In this document: piece after piece, positions 12,041 through 24,480 of the stretch | Position numbering within the stretch: position 1 is the stretch's first letter | Layout: the number at the start of each line of letters is the position of its first letter | Assembly (NCBI GenBank): GCA_032622095.1 | Contig: CP136064.1 | Span: 220,422,205 to 220,486,204 of the forward strand | DNA from: Siphonodentalium dalli | Taxonomy: Eukaryota > Mollusca > Scaphopoda > Gadilida > Siphonodentaliidae | Reading direction: 5' to 3' | DNA: 64,000 bases | Translations under genes and position numbers: made by a program | Notes under the pieces: generated by a model | The model's database searches: none | The model's input: only the letters and a program-made list of their open reading frames with translations | Told to the model about the DNA's origin: nothing

Positions 12041-12580
12041 ATAAGCAGTATCCAAGTCACATTGATTTGTGTACTGCAATGTAATATACGGTGTGATAAA
12101 CAGTATCCAAGCCACATTGATTGGTGTACTGCAATGTAATATACGGTGTGATAAACATTATCCAAGCCACATTGATTTGTGTACTGCAATGGAATATACT
12201 GTGTGATAAACAGTATCCACGCCACATCGATTTGTGTACTGCAATGTAATATACGATGTGATAAACAGTATCCAAGCCACATTGATTGGTGTACTGCAAT
12301 GTAATATACGATGTGATAAACAGTATCTAAGCCACATTGATTGGTCTACTGCAATGCAATATACGGTGTGATAAACAGTATCCAAGCCACATTGATTTGT
12401 GTACTGCAATGGAATATACTGTGTGATAAACAGTATCCAAGCCACATTGATTTGTGTACAGCAATGTAATATACGATGTGATAAACAGTATCTAAGCCAC
12501 ATTGATTGGTGTACTGCAATGTAATATACGGTGTGATAAACAGTATCCAAGATTGGTGTACTGCAATGTAATATTCGAAG
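12041..12580 (+). repeat. 55-bp minisatellite, about ten copies
   Basis: The landmark GTACTGCAATG recurs at 12071, 12126, 12181, 12236 and onward at 55-bp spacing. It alternates with GTGATAAACAGTATCCAAGC and CCACATTGATT. A truncated unit ends the array near 12575. Because 55 is not a multiple of three and the unit lacks stops in the minus frames, long repetitive open frames appear on the minus strand. They are a by-product of the repeat. Confidence 0.9.
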
Positions 12581-12740
12581 TTGACTTGTTGACCGAACAA
12601 TATACCTATGATCCATGTCGACCGACAATGTGTTGATCAGATCTCACGCGTGGTCGCCCAGAAGGTGTGATAAACAGCGAACAGTAAGGAATACGACATG
12701 TATATTATCTTAATTAATATATAAAACATCGCCTGTTCTA

Positions 12741-12789
12741 GTCGGGACGTCGGTAGCCGAGAGGTAGCGTTCTGGTCTCTCGTGCTAGA
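12741..12789 (+). repeat. tRNA-like 5' half, possible SINE head
   Basis: GTAGCCGAGAGGTAGCG resembles the internal A box and D-arm of tRNA-derived SINEs, and is followed by a plausible anticodon-arm region. The expected B box does not follow, because LINE1 begins at 12790. Across the LINE, at 54329 onward, no clear B box is seen either. Confidence 0.35.
12782..12789. repeat. Candidate LINE1 target duplication GTGCTAGA (left)
   Basis: This matches 54321-54328. It directly abuts the LINE1 3' tail (TTGAACTTGAACTTTGA on the minus strand). At eight bases, with a LINE 5' end that I cannot define independently, it is suggestive only. Confidence 0.5.
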
Positions 12790-13083
12790 TCAAAGTTCAA
12801 GTTCAAATGTTTTATTTCTCAAGTAAATCATGTTACATGATATTATGAGAAGATAATACATAATTATACAATACAATACATGGTGTGCAACAGTGGAAAA
12901 GGCTTTTTCAGTGTGAGGGGGGAGCTATTCAATATTTATATTATAGGGCATCACAATGTTGTTTGATGACATGCATCACTGAATCGCGCTATCTCCTCGA
13001 AACTGTTGGAGATATCGTGACTAAGTGCAGATATCATGCATTATTCGTAATTAACTCTTGCGTTTTGTATAAATGTGGAGAGT

Positions 13084-13743
13084 TTAATCAATATTCTTGT
13101 TTTTGGAGTTAAACAATTTAGTAAAATTAACTAAATTCGGATAATTTCGAAAGAATTTGGAAATATATTTTTTTCTCAGATAATCAAGCGAAGAGCATTG
13201 TAAAATACAATGATATTCATCTCCAAGTAACCCTGTATTACATCTCGTACATACTCTATCTTTCCGATTGGTATCATTCCATGATCCAGTTTCAATGGGA
13301 AGTCTGTGATTGGACATTCGAAATCTAGTAAGGATAATTGCATCCTTGCGATTCAAAATTTTCAGATAGTCTTCAAGGCCAAATATTGTTTTCAATTTTG
13401 TGTATGTGGTACATTTACTTGATTGTTCCATATTAATTTCCCATTGCAGTACGTGTTGGTCCTTCAGTGTTTGTTGGACAATATTATTCATATTTACAAC
13501 ATCAATGGTAATATTATCCTGGTCCAACCATAGAGACGGTAGCCCCGATTCAATTATAATTTTATGGATATATGATAGCCATGGATGCTTATATTCACCA
13601 TTTCTATACCATTTTAACAGAAGGGAGTACATCATCCTAGTCATTCTGCTATCATTGCAATTAACTAATTTTGCCCAGTATGATACCATTCGACATTTTA
13701 CATCCAGCTCTAATGGGAACATTCCTGTCTCGCCATATACCAT
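13084..13743 (-). pseudogene. LINE1 ORF2 C-terminal domain
   Basis: This 219-codon frame begins MVYGETGMFPLELDVKCRMV and contains LTRFRMSNHRLPIETGSW, followed by CTRC and GDEYHCILQC. The last parts form the C-x2-C ... H-x3-C zinc-knuckle-like end common to ORF2 proteins of this type. It continues the RT frame after a one-base shift near 13790. A stop follows at about 13084, then a 280-bp 3' untranslated region. Confidence 0.85.
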
Positions 13744-13782
13744 TAGCGATGTTGTACTTGTTTTTACATTTAGGATACATTT

Positions 13783-15104
13783 TTAAAATTTTAATTGTAA
13801 TTTTTCTAGGGATTCTAGACATCCATAATCCCATGTTTCTGTCCCATATAATAGGATAGGTTTGACAGTTTTATTGAACATGTCTAACTGACATTCGATT
13901 GGCAAGGACAATTGGCGTATTTTATGGATAAGACCATACATAGATCGGGTAGCTCTTGTAATCGGCTCATTTTTTGCTTTGGAAAACGTGTTTAATTTAG
14001 TAAAAATAATTCCAAGATATTTGTAATGAGTGACATATTCAATATGTGTTCCATTAATGTATAACTTACGTCTTGGGTGCGCCCTTTTCCGAATACCATA
14101 ATCTTTGTTTTCGACGTATTGACATTTAATTTCCAAAATGAACAATAGTCGTCAAAAATGCTCAAATATTTTTTCATATCATTTGTACTTTCTGCAAATA
14201 TTACAGTATCATCAGCATAATGCATTAAATAAAGTTTTACATTCGTTTTAAGTTCATCAGTAATTATCGTTTGCAATCGGTGTAGGCCTGAGACATTATT
14301 AGTTTCAAAGAAACTCTCTAAATCATTGAGGTAGATCGAAAATAAAAAAGATGATAATTTTTTACCCTGGAGCACTCCAGAGTACGTTCTGTAAGTATCT
14401 GATGTGTCGCCATTGATTCTAACCAGGGATTTGACACTGCTGTACATGTTTTTAATCAGTCTGAAACATCTTCCGTTGATACCAGACGTCAACAATTTTT
14501 GCCACAGGCCAGTATGCCATACAGAATTTCATTTCCCATTGCTCCATTATTGAACACAAAAAATGTAATGCAACAATGTTATCAGATGTAGAAAAGCCTT
14601 TTCTAAATCTAGCTTGATTACTTTGGGGTAAACATATTTCATCCGCGTACGCAGTTAATCTAGAGTTAATACTTTTGGTGAAGAGCTTGCCAAGGCAACT
14701 CATTATAGTTATAGGACGATAATTTTCTGGACATAATAAGTCGCCTTTCTTTTTATAGAAGGTACTACGATGCCGGTTAACCACTGTTCTGGCATAATAC
14801 CACTTTCAAGTATAATATTGAATAAAAGTATATATACTGGTAACATATCGTCGATAGTCGATTTGATATGTTCGTATTTTATTTTGTCAATTCCACTACT
14901 TTTATTCCCTTTAAGGCCACGAACGGCATTAATTATTTCATGCTCAGTTATGGGTTTATCTAATGTATCGTTATACAAATCTATCATGGGTAATTCAATG
15001 TCTGCGCAATCTTGTAGATTATTTTCAGACGAGTTTTTCTTGAGATAATCATACATTTCCTCGAGTGGTACTTGTGTTGGCGTACGTTCTACATTTGAGT
15101 TTAA
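13783..15104 (-). pseudogene. LINE1 ORF2 reverse transcriptase region, broken
   Basis: In order on the minus strand: a linker (NSNVERTPTQ to HEIINAVRGLKGNKSSGID), the fingers region (PENYRPITIMSCLGKLF, then SNQARFRKGFSTSDNI), a palm segment with LQGKKLSSFLFSIYLNDLE, the catalytic HYADDTVIFAES motif, and the thumb (THYKYLGIIF, KPILLYGTETW). Frameshifts are apparent near 14758, 14090 and 13790. Between MEQWEMKFCMA and TGLWQKLL the segment expected to hold the first catalytic Asp (palm motif A) appears deleted, so the enzyme cannot be functional. The first 20 or so residues of the frame upstream of 15104 come from the MITE and are not LINE sequence. Confidence 0.85.
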
Positions 15105-15297
15105 AGGTACGGTTGGCCTTGGCGGTGGGTATCCTGTGAAAATATTTCCACCCGTCAAAAACCGCCACAAACAGAAAGAACAACAAAATGTAGACAGACT
15201 TTGTCCGTATACAAATCAGATATATCGCATAAAAAGTATGTTATTGTCATATTTTCGACCATTGTTATGTAAACAGAAGCCTAAAAAGTTACTTTTC
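15105..15297 (+). mobile_element. MITE family A, left piece of the split copy
   Basis: This begins AGGTACGGTTGGCCTTGG directly after TTAA (15101-15104). It matches the first 193 bp of the intact copy at 26304-26797 and breaks at TACTTTTC (15290-15297). Together with 51482-51782 (301 bp) it totals 494 bp, the length of the intact copies at 26304 and 60303. Confidence 0.9.
15290..15297. repeat. Left target duplication TACTTTTC
   Basis: This is identical to 51474-51481. The uninterrupted MITE-A copies contain the octamer once, so it is a target duplication. Confidence 0.9.
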
Positions 15298-15420
15298 GAG
15301 AGACATAAAGCTCGAGCTCGGAGACCAACCACCCACCCATAACAAACCGATTGTATACAAACACCGCTAATAATGTAAACATCCGGGCGGACATGCGCAA
15401 CGGCGCAAGATCGTAATTTC
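15298..15420 (+). repeat. Left terminal inverted repeat of the 36-kb insertion
   Basis: The landmarks in order are GCTCGAGCTCGGAGACCAAC, CACCCACCC, AACAAA, GTAAACATCC, ACATGCGCAA and AGATCG. The reverse complement of 51380-51473 has the same landmarks in the same order with substitutions and small gaps. The outermost nine bases do not match. Confidence 0.75.
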
Positions 15421-15669
15421 AGAATAACAGTATACAGTAATGACCAGAATAGCTAACAAAGACATCTATCTCTCAGATAACATGACTAAAGTTTTATAAA
15501 TCTGTGTTTCCTTACAGTTATATACCTATAATGGGTCACAATAATATATCATTATTTTCCAGACATCTCATAAGGTGTTTAGTTATTTATATAAAAAAAT
15601 AAGCTGTAAATAGTTGACAAATGACAGAATAAATTCCATAATGGCAATGCTCCTCAAATACTATACTAT
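15421..15669. other. Subterminal segment of the insertion, no gene
   Basis: This AT-rich stretch lies between the left inverted end and the satellite array. I see no similarity with the corresponding right-hand segment (51211-51379). Confidence 0.4.
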
Positions 15670-18600
15670 AGACACTGTTGTTGTTGTTTGTGGATAGGTA
15701 TGCATCTATATACAAATAGTTTGCACAAAGTTTGGGCTCCTTAGTGGGTTTTAAGGGTATGGAGACAGCCCAACACCCACAGCACCCATGACAATTCAAG
15801 TTAAATTGGTATATTTAACTTGAATTGGGACATATGACCCATTATATGTATCTACTTCCAACACTTTTGTTGTTTGTGGATAGGTATGCATCTATGCAAA
15901 TGGTTTGCACAAAGTTTGGGCTCCTCAGTGGGTTTTAAGGGTATTGAGACAGCCCAACACCCACAGCACCCATGATAAAACCATACAGCACCCGTGCCTA
16001 TGAAAACATATTTCTGAGTCAGCCATCTCTCAGACTATACCCATTCTGTAAATGATTCCACATTTCACTCTAGAATATATAGAGGCAATGGGAAAAAAAT
16101 ATTTGGGCACCTGAATGGGATTTTGGGCTCTATTCAGGGGGGATATTTGTTTTTTTTAATGGTTAAATTGGTATATTTAACTGGAATTGGGTCCTGTAAA
16201 GGTATATACTTCTAGGTCTCCTAGTGTTTTTGGAAATATCTGCATCAGTATAAGAAGATTTGCAAAAGTTTGGGCTCCTTAGTGGGTTTTAAGGGTATGG
16301 AGACAGCCCAACACCCACAGCACCCATGACAATTCAAGTTAAATTGGTATATTTAACTTGAATTGGGCCATATGACCCATTATATATATCTACTTCCAAC
16401 ACTTTTGTTGTTTGTGGATAGGTATGCATCTATGCAAATGGTTTGCATAAAGTTTGGGCTCTTCAGTGGGTTTTAAGGGCATTGAGACAGCCCAACACCC
16501 ACAGCACCCATGATAAAACCATACAGCACCCGTGCCTATGAAAACATATTTCTGAGTCAGCCATCTCTCAGACTATACCCATTCTGTAAATGATTCCACA
16601 TTTCACTCTAGAATATATAGAAGCAATGGGAAAAAAATATTTGGGCACCTGAATGGGATTTTGGGCTCTATTCAGGGGGGATATTTGTTTTTTTTAATGG
16701 TTAAATTGGTATATTTAACTGGAATTGGGTCCTGTAAAGGTATATACTTCTAGGTCTCCTAGTGTTTTTGGAAATATCTGCATCAGTATAAGAAGATTTG
16801 CAAAAGTTTGGGCTCCTTAGTGGGTTTTAAGGGTTTGGAGACAGCCCAACACCCACAGCACCCATGACAATTCAAGTTAAATTGGTATATTTAACTTGAA
16901 TTGGGCCATATGACCCATTATATGTATCTACTTCCAACACTTTTGTTGTTTGTGGATAGGTATGCATCTATGCAAATGGTTTGCACAAAGTTTGGGCTCC
17001 TCAGTGGGTTTTAAGGGTATTGAGACAGCCCAACACCCACAGCACCCATGATAAAACCATACAGCACCCGTGCCTATGAAAACATATTTCTGTGTCAGCC
17101 ATCTCTCAGACTATACCCATTCTGTAAATGATTCCACATTTCACTCTAGAATATATAGAGGCAATGGGAAAAAAATATTTGGGCACCTGAATGGGATTTT
17201 GGGCTCTATTCAGGGGGGATATTTGGTTTTTTTAATGGTTAAATTGGTATATTTAACTGGAATTGGGTCCTGTAAAGGTGTATACTTCTAGGTCTCCTAG
17301 TGATTTTGGAAATATCTGCATCAGTATAAGAAGATTTGCAAAAGTTTGGGCTCCTTAGTGGGTTTTAAGGGTATGGAGACAGCCCAACACCCACAGCACC
17401 CATGACAATTCAAGTTAAATTGGTATATTTAACTTGAATTGGGCCATATGACCAATTATATGTATCTACTTCCAACACTTTTGTTGTTTGTGGATAGGTA
17501 TGCATCTATGCAAATGGTTTGCACAAAGTTTGGGCTCCTCGGTGGGTTTTAAGGGTATTGAGACAGCCCAACACCCACAGCACCCATGATAAAACCATAC
17601 AGCACCCGTGCCTATGAAAACATATTTCTGTGTCAGCCATCTCTCAGACTATACCCATTCTGTAAATGATTCCACATTTCACTCAAGAATATATAGAGGC
17701 AATGGGAAAAAAATATTTGGGCACCTGAATGGGATTTTGGGCTCTATTCAGGGGGGATATTTGTTTTTTTTAATGGTTAAATTGGTATATTTAACTGGAA
17801 TTGGGTCCTGTAAAGGTATATACTTCTAGGTCTCCTAGTGATTTTGGAAATATCTGCATCCGTATAAGAAGATTTGCAAAAGTTTGGGCTCCTCAGTGGG
17901 TTTTAAGGGTATGGAGACAGCCCAACACCCACAGCACCCATGACAATTCAAGTTAAATTGGTATATTTAACTTGAATTGGGCCATATGACCCATTATATG
18001 TATCTACTTCCAACACTTTTGTTGTTTGTGGATAGGTATGCATCTATGCAAATGGTTTGCACAAAGTTTGGTCTCCTCAGTGGGTTTTAAGGGTATTGAG
18101 ACAGCCCAACACCCACATCACCCATGATAAAACCATACAGCACCCGTGCCTATGAAAACATATTTCTGAGTCAGCCATCTCTCAGACTATACCCATTCTG
18201 TAAATGATTCCACATTTCACTCTAGAATATATAGAGGCAATGGGAAAACAATATTTGGGCACCTGAATGGGATTTTGGGCTCTATTCAGGGGGGGTATTT
18301 GTTTTTTTTTAATGGTTAAATTGGTATATTTAACTGGAATTGGGTCCTGTAAAGGTATATACTTCTAGGTATCCTAGTGTTTTTGGAAATATTTGCATCA
18401 GTATAAGAAGATTTGCAAAAGTTTGGGCTCCTTAGTGGGTTTTAAGGGTATGGAGACAGCCCAACACCCACAGCACCCATGACAATTCAAGTTAAATTGG
18501 TATATTTAACTTGAATTGGGCCATATGACCAATTATATGTATCTACTTCCAACACTTTTGTTGTTTGTGGATAGGTATGCATCTATGCAAATGGTTTGCA

Positions 18601-21600
18601 CAAAGTTTGGGCTCTTCAGTGGGTTTTAAGGGTATTGAGACAGCCCAACACCCACAGCACCCATGATAAAACCATACAGCACCCGTGCCTATGAAAACAT
18701 ATTTCTGTGTCAGCCATCTCTCAGACTATACCCATTCTGTAAATGATTCCACATTTCACTCAAGAATATATAGAGGCAATGGGAAAAAAATATTTGGGCA
18801 CCTGAATGGGATTTTGGGCTCTATTCAGGGGGGATATTTGGTTTTTTTAATGGTTAAATTGGTATATTTAACTGGAATTGGGTCCTGTAAAGGTATATAC
18901 TTCTAGGTCTCCTAGTGATTTTGGAAATATCTGCATCCGTATAAGAAGATTTGCAAAAGTTTGGGCTCCTCAGTGGGTTTTAAGGGTATGGAGACAGCCC
19001 AACACCCACAGCACCCATGACAATTCAAGTTAAATTGGTATATTTAACTTGAATTGGGCCATATGACCCATTATATGTATCTACTTCCAACACTTTTGTT
19101 GTTTGTGGATAGGTATGCATCTATGCAAATGGTTTGCACAAAGTTTGGTCTCCTCAGTGGGTTTTAAGGGTATTGAGACAGCCCAACACCCACATCACCC
19201 ATGATAAAACCATACAGCACCCGTGCCTATGAAAACATATTTCTGAGTCAGCCATCTCTCAGACTATACCCATTCTGTAAATGATTCCACATTTCACTCT
19301 AGAATATATAGAGGCAATGGGAAAACAATATTTGGGCACCTGAATGGGATTTTGGGCTCTATTCAGGGGGGGTATTTGTTTTTTTTTAATGGTTAAATTG
19401 GTATATTTAACTGGAATTGGGTCCTGTAAAGGTATATACTTCTAGGTATCCTAGTGTTTTTGGAAATATTTGCATCAGTATAAGAAGATTTGCAAAAGTT
19501 TGGGCTCCTTAGTGGGTTTTAAGGGTATGGAGACAGCCCAACACCCACAGCACCCATGACAATTCAAGTTAAATTGGTATATTTAACTTGAATTGGGCCA
19601 TATGACCCATTATATATATCTACTTCCAACACTTTTGTTGTTTGTGGATAGGTATGCATCTATGCAAATGGTTTGCATAAAGTTTGGGCTCTTCAGTGGG
19701 TTTTAAGGGCATTGAGACAGCCCAACACCCACAGCACCCATGATAAAACCATACAGCACCCGTGCCTATGAAAACATATTTCTGAGTCAGCCATCTCTCA
19801 GATTATACCCATTCTGTAAATGATTCCACATTTCACTCAAGAATATATAGAGGCAATGGGAAAAAAATATTTGGGCACCTGAATGGGATTTTGGGCTCTA
19901 TTCAGGGGGGATATTTGTTTTTTTTAATGGTTAAATTGGTATATTTAACTGGAATTGGGCCCTGTAAAGGTATATACTTCTAGGTCTCCTAGTGCTTTTG
20001 GAAATATCTGCATCAGTATAAGAAGATTTGCAAAAGTTTGGGCTCCTTAGTGGGTTTTAAGGGTATGGAGACAGCCCAACACCCACAGCACCCATGACAA
20101 TTCAAGTTAAATTGGTATATTTAACTTGAATTGGGCCATATGACCAATTATATGTATCTACTTCCAACACTTTTGTTGTTTGTGGATAGGTATGCATCTA
20201 TGCAAATGGTTTGCACAAAGTTTGGGCTCCTCGGTGGGTTTTAAGGGTATTGAGACAGCCCAACACCCACAGCACCCATGATAAAACCATACAGCACCCG
20301 TGCCTATGAAAACATATTTCTGTGTCAGCCATCTCTCAGACTATACCCATTCTGTAAATGATTCCACATTTCACTCAAGAATATATAGAGGCAATGGGAA
20401 AAAAATATTTGGGCACCTGAATGGGATTTTGGGCTCTATTCAGGGGGGATATTTGGTTTTTTTAATGGTTAAATTGGTATATTTAACTGGAATTGGGTCC
20501 TGTAAAGGTATATACTTCTAGGTCTCCTAGTGATTTTGGAAATATCTGCATCCGTATAAGAAGATTTGCAAAAGTTTGGGCTCCTCAGTGGGTTTTAAGG
20601 GTATGGAGACAGCCCAACACCCACAGCACCCATGACAATTCAAGTTAAATTGGTATATTTAACTTGAATTGGGCCATATGACCCATTATATGTATCTACT
20701 TCCAACACTTTTGTTGTTTGTGGATAGGTATGCATCTATGCAAATGGTTTGCACAAAGTTTGGTCTCCTCAGTGGGTTTTAAGGGTATTGAGACAGCCCA
20801 ACACCCACATCACCCATGATAAAACCATACAGCACCCGTGCCTATGAAAACATATTTCTGAGTCAGCCATCTCTCAGACTATACCCATTCTGTAAATGAT
20901 TCCACATTTCACTCTAGAATATATAGAGGCAATGGGAAAACAATATTTGGGCACCTGAATGGGATTTTGGGCTCTATTCAGGGGGGGTATTTGTTTTTTT
21001 TTAATGGTTAAATTGGTATATTTAACTGGAATTGGGTCCTGTAAAGGTATATACTTCTAGGTCTCCTAGTGTTTTTGGAAATATTTGCATCAGTATAAGA
21101 AGATTTGCAAAAGTTTGGGCTCCTTAGTGGGTTTTAAGGGTATGGAGACAGCCCAACACCCACAGCACCCATGACAATTCAAGTTAAATTGGTATATTTA
21201 ACTTGAATTGGGCCATATGACCCATTATATATATCTACTTCCAACACTTTTGTTGTTTGTGGATAGGTATGCATCTATGCAAATGGTTTGCATAAAGTTT
21301 GGGCTCTTCAGTGGGTTTTAAGGGCATTGAGACAGCCCAACACCCACAGCACCCATGATAAAACCATACAGCACCCGTGCCTATGAAAACATATTTCTGA
21401 GTCAGCCATCTCTCAGATTATACCCATTCTGTAAATGATTCCACATTTCACTCTAGAATATATAGAGGCAATGGGAAAAAAATATTTGGGCACCTGAATG
21501 GGATTTTGGGCTCTATTCAGGGGGGATATTTGTTTTTTTTAATGGTTAAATTGGTATATTTAACTGGAATTGGGCCCTGTAAAGGTATATACTTCTAGGT

Positions 21601-24090
21601 CTCCTAGTGCTTTTGGAAATATCTGCATCAGTATAAGAAGATTTGCAAAAGTTTGGGCTCCTTAGTGGGTTTTAAGGGTTTGGAGACAGCCCAACACCCA
21701 CAGCACCCATGACAATTCAAGTTAAATTGGTATATTTAACTTGAATTGGGCCATATGACCCATTATATGTATCTACTTCCAACACTTTTGTTGTTTGTGG
21801 ATAGGTATGCATCTATGCAAATGGTTTGCACAAAGTTTGGGCTCCTTAGTGGGTTTTAAGGGTATTGAGACAGCCCAACACCCACAGCACCCATGATAAA
21901 ACCATACAGCACCCGTGCCTATGAAAACATATTTCTGAGTCAGCCATCTCTCAGACTATACCCATTCTGTAAATGATTCCACATTTCACTCTAGAATATA
22001 TAGAGGCAATGGGAAAAAAATATTTGGGCACCTGAATGGGATTTTGGGCTCTATTCATGGGGGATATTTGGTTTTTTTAATGGTTAAATTGGTATATTTA
22101 ACTGGAATTGGGTCATGTAAAGGTATATACTTCTAGGTCTCCTAGTGTTTTTGGAAATATCTGCATCAGTATAAGAAGATTTGCAAAAGTTTGGGCTCCT
22201 TAGTCGGTTTTAAGGGTATGGAGACAGCCCAACACCCACAGCACCCATGACAATTCAAGTTAAATTGGTATATTTAACTTGAATTGGGCCATATGACCCA
22301 TTATATGTATCTACTTCCAACACTTTTGTTGTTTGTGGATAGGTATGCATCTATGCAAATGGTTTGCACAAAGTTTGGGCTCCTCAGTGGGTTTTAAGGG
22401 TATTGAGACAGCCCAACACCCACAGCACCCATGATAAAACCATACAGCACCCGTGCCTATGAAAACATATTTCTGAGTCAGCCATCTCTCAGACTATACC
22501 CATTCTGTAAATGATTCCACATTTCACTCTAGAATATATAGAGGCAATGGGAAAAAAATATTTGGGCACCTGAATGGGATTTTGGGCTCTATTCAGGGGG
22601 GATATTTGTTTTTTTTAATGGTTAAATTGGTATATTTAACTGGAATTGGGTCCTGTAAAGGTATATACTTCTAGGTCTCCTAGTGTTTTTGGAAATATCT
22701 GCATCAGTATAAGAAGATTTGCAAAAGTTTGGGCTCCTTAGTGGGTTTTAAGGGTATGGAGACAGCCCAACACCCACAGCACCCATGACAATTCAAGTTA
22801 AATTGGTATATTTAACTTGAATTGGGCCATATGACCCATTATATATATCTACTTCCAACACTTTTGTTGTTTGTGGATAGGTATGCATCTATGCAAATGG
22901 TTTGCATAAAGTTTGGGCTCTTCAGTGGGTTTTAAGGGCATTGAGACAGCCCAACACCCACAGCACCCATGATAAAACCATACAGCACCCGTGCCTATGA
23001 AAACATATTTCTGAGTCAGCCATCTCTCAGACTATACCCATTCTGTAAATGATTCCACATTTCACTCTAGAATATATAGAGGCAATGGGAAAAAAATATT
23101 TGGGCACCTGAATGGCATTTTGGGCTCTATTCAGGGGGGATATTTGTTTTTTTTAATGGTTAAATTGGTATATTTAACTGGAATTGGGTCCTGTAAAGGT
23201 ATATACTTCTAGGTCTCCTAGTGTTTTTGGAAATATCTGCATCAGTATAAGAAGATTTGCAAAAGTTTGGGCTCCTTAGTGGGTTTTAAGGGTATGGAGA
23301 CAGCCCAACACCCACAGCACCCATGACAATTCAAGTTAAATTGGTATATTTAACTTGAATTGGGCCATATGACCAATTATATGTATCTACTTCCAACACT
23401 TTTGTTGTTTGTGGATAGGTATGCATCTATGCAAATAGTTTGCACAAAGTTTGGGCTCCTCAGTGGGTTTTAAGGGTATGGAGACTGCCCAACACCCACA
23501 GCACCCATGATAAAACCATACAGCACCCGTGCCTATGAAAACATTTCTGAGTCAGCCATCTCTCAGACTATACCCATTCTGAAAAGGATTCCACAGTTCA
23601 CTTTAGAATATATAGAGGCAATGGGAAAAAATTATTTGGGCATCTGAATGGGATTTTGGGCTTTGGTCAGGGGGAGGGGAATATTTGGGTTTTTTAATGG
23701 TCTAATTGAATTGAGCCCTGTGACCAATTATAGGTATCTACTTCTATGTCTCTTACTAGTAGTGTTTTTGGAAAGATGTGCATCAGTATAAGAAGGTTTG
23801 CAAAAGTTTGGGCACCTGGGAGTGATTTAATGGTGAGCAGGTGGCACAACACCAGTCGTAATGAATTTCGAAGTACAATTGCTAGTCGCGCTCGTACCGT
23901 GCGCAACTATGGGAGCAAATGTACGCTAAGTTTACTGAGACTGGCACAACACCAACAGCACCCATGATAAATCATACAGCACCCTTGTCTTTAAAATCAT
24001 ATTTGGGCTCAGGTGAAGGACAAAATATGTTTTTTAATATTAATGTCGGTATATTTAACTTGAATTGGGCCATGTAAACCCTGGTATTCT
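15670..24090 (+). repeat. Satellite 1, left array (538-bp unit, about 15-16 copies)
   Basis: Recurring positions are 538 bp or multiples apart (for example 17070, 17608, 18685, 20300). Each unit contains an internal duplication of about 80 bp: GTTTGGGCTCC-TAGTGGGTTTTAAGGG through CCCAACACCCACAGCACCC occurs twice per unit, about 352 and 186 bp apart. Each also has a hairpin, CAATTCAAGTTAAAT and its exact complement separated by TGGTAT. Shared variants recur at two- and three-unit spacing, showing block-wise amplification. The inner edge (about 23500-24090) is strongly diverged. The 73-codon open frames in some units arise when TCTGAGTCAG reads TCTGTGTCAG and are not genes. Confidence 0.95.
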
Positions 24091-24480
24091 ATACACTCAG
24101 GGGGGATACCCTGGGTAATCTATACAATCAGGGTGTTACCTTCCTGTACGCTATTCGTTTAGGCCCATATAGAGCTTATTTAAGTTTCAAATATTGCCAA
24201 CATGAGCTTATTTCGCGCAATTTTAAAATAAGCTCAGTTTCACATAAACAGACTGTTACTTGGTGTTCATATTCAGATAGTTCTCAGGTGTCCAATCTCA
24301 AATACCGACCTCGTCGCCATCCGTATACTACCGATTACGTCGACAAAACGATGGCAAATAATTTAAGATAATAATATATTGGGATATCAAATCGTGTAAT
24401 ATAGTAGTGTCTTAAAATATGAAAATTACATTTCCAAGAATAAATAAACAAAAAATGTGAAGATGACAACAAATATTTAA
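24091..24480. other. Transition zone with a satellite-2-like fragment
   Basis: Around 24160-24250 the sequence CATATAGAGCTTATTTAAG through AAAATAAGCTCAGTTTCAC resembles the palindromic MITE clusters further right. No gene is seen. Confidence 0.4.

Larger units (their letters stand above)
12790..15104 (-). mobile_element. LINE1, 3' half (RT and C-terminal region), interrupted at 15104
   Basis: This is a minus-strand non-LTR retrotransposon. The 3' end has AATAAA at 12811-12816 and two TTGAAC-like tail repeats. The 5' side ends abruptly at TTAA (15101-15104), where MITE family A begins. The missing 5' half resumes at 51787. Halves total 4,849 bp when the inserts are removed. This fits an intact-length LINE with ORF1, an endonuclease and a reverse transcriptase. 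Clade is not assigned. Confidence 0.85.

Noticed and set aside
15105-15170. MWRFLTGGNIFTGYPPPRP as the N-terminus of the LINE1 reverse transcriptase frame
   Set aside because: The same peptide arises from MITE-A copies elsewhere (for example 62734 onward). It is an accidental fusion made by the insertion.
17070-20521. Four repeated 73-codon open frames beginning MPMKTYFCVSHL
   Set aside because: They are windows onto satellite 1 units and differ from non-open units by one base in a stop codon. They have no conserved start context or protein family.
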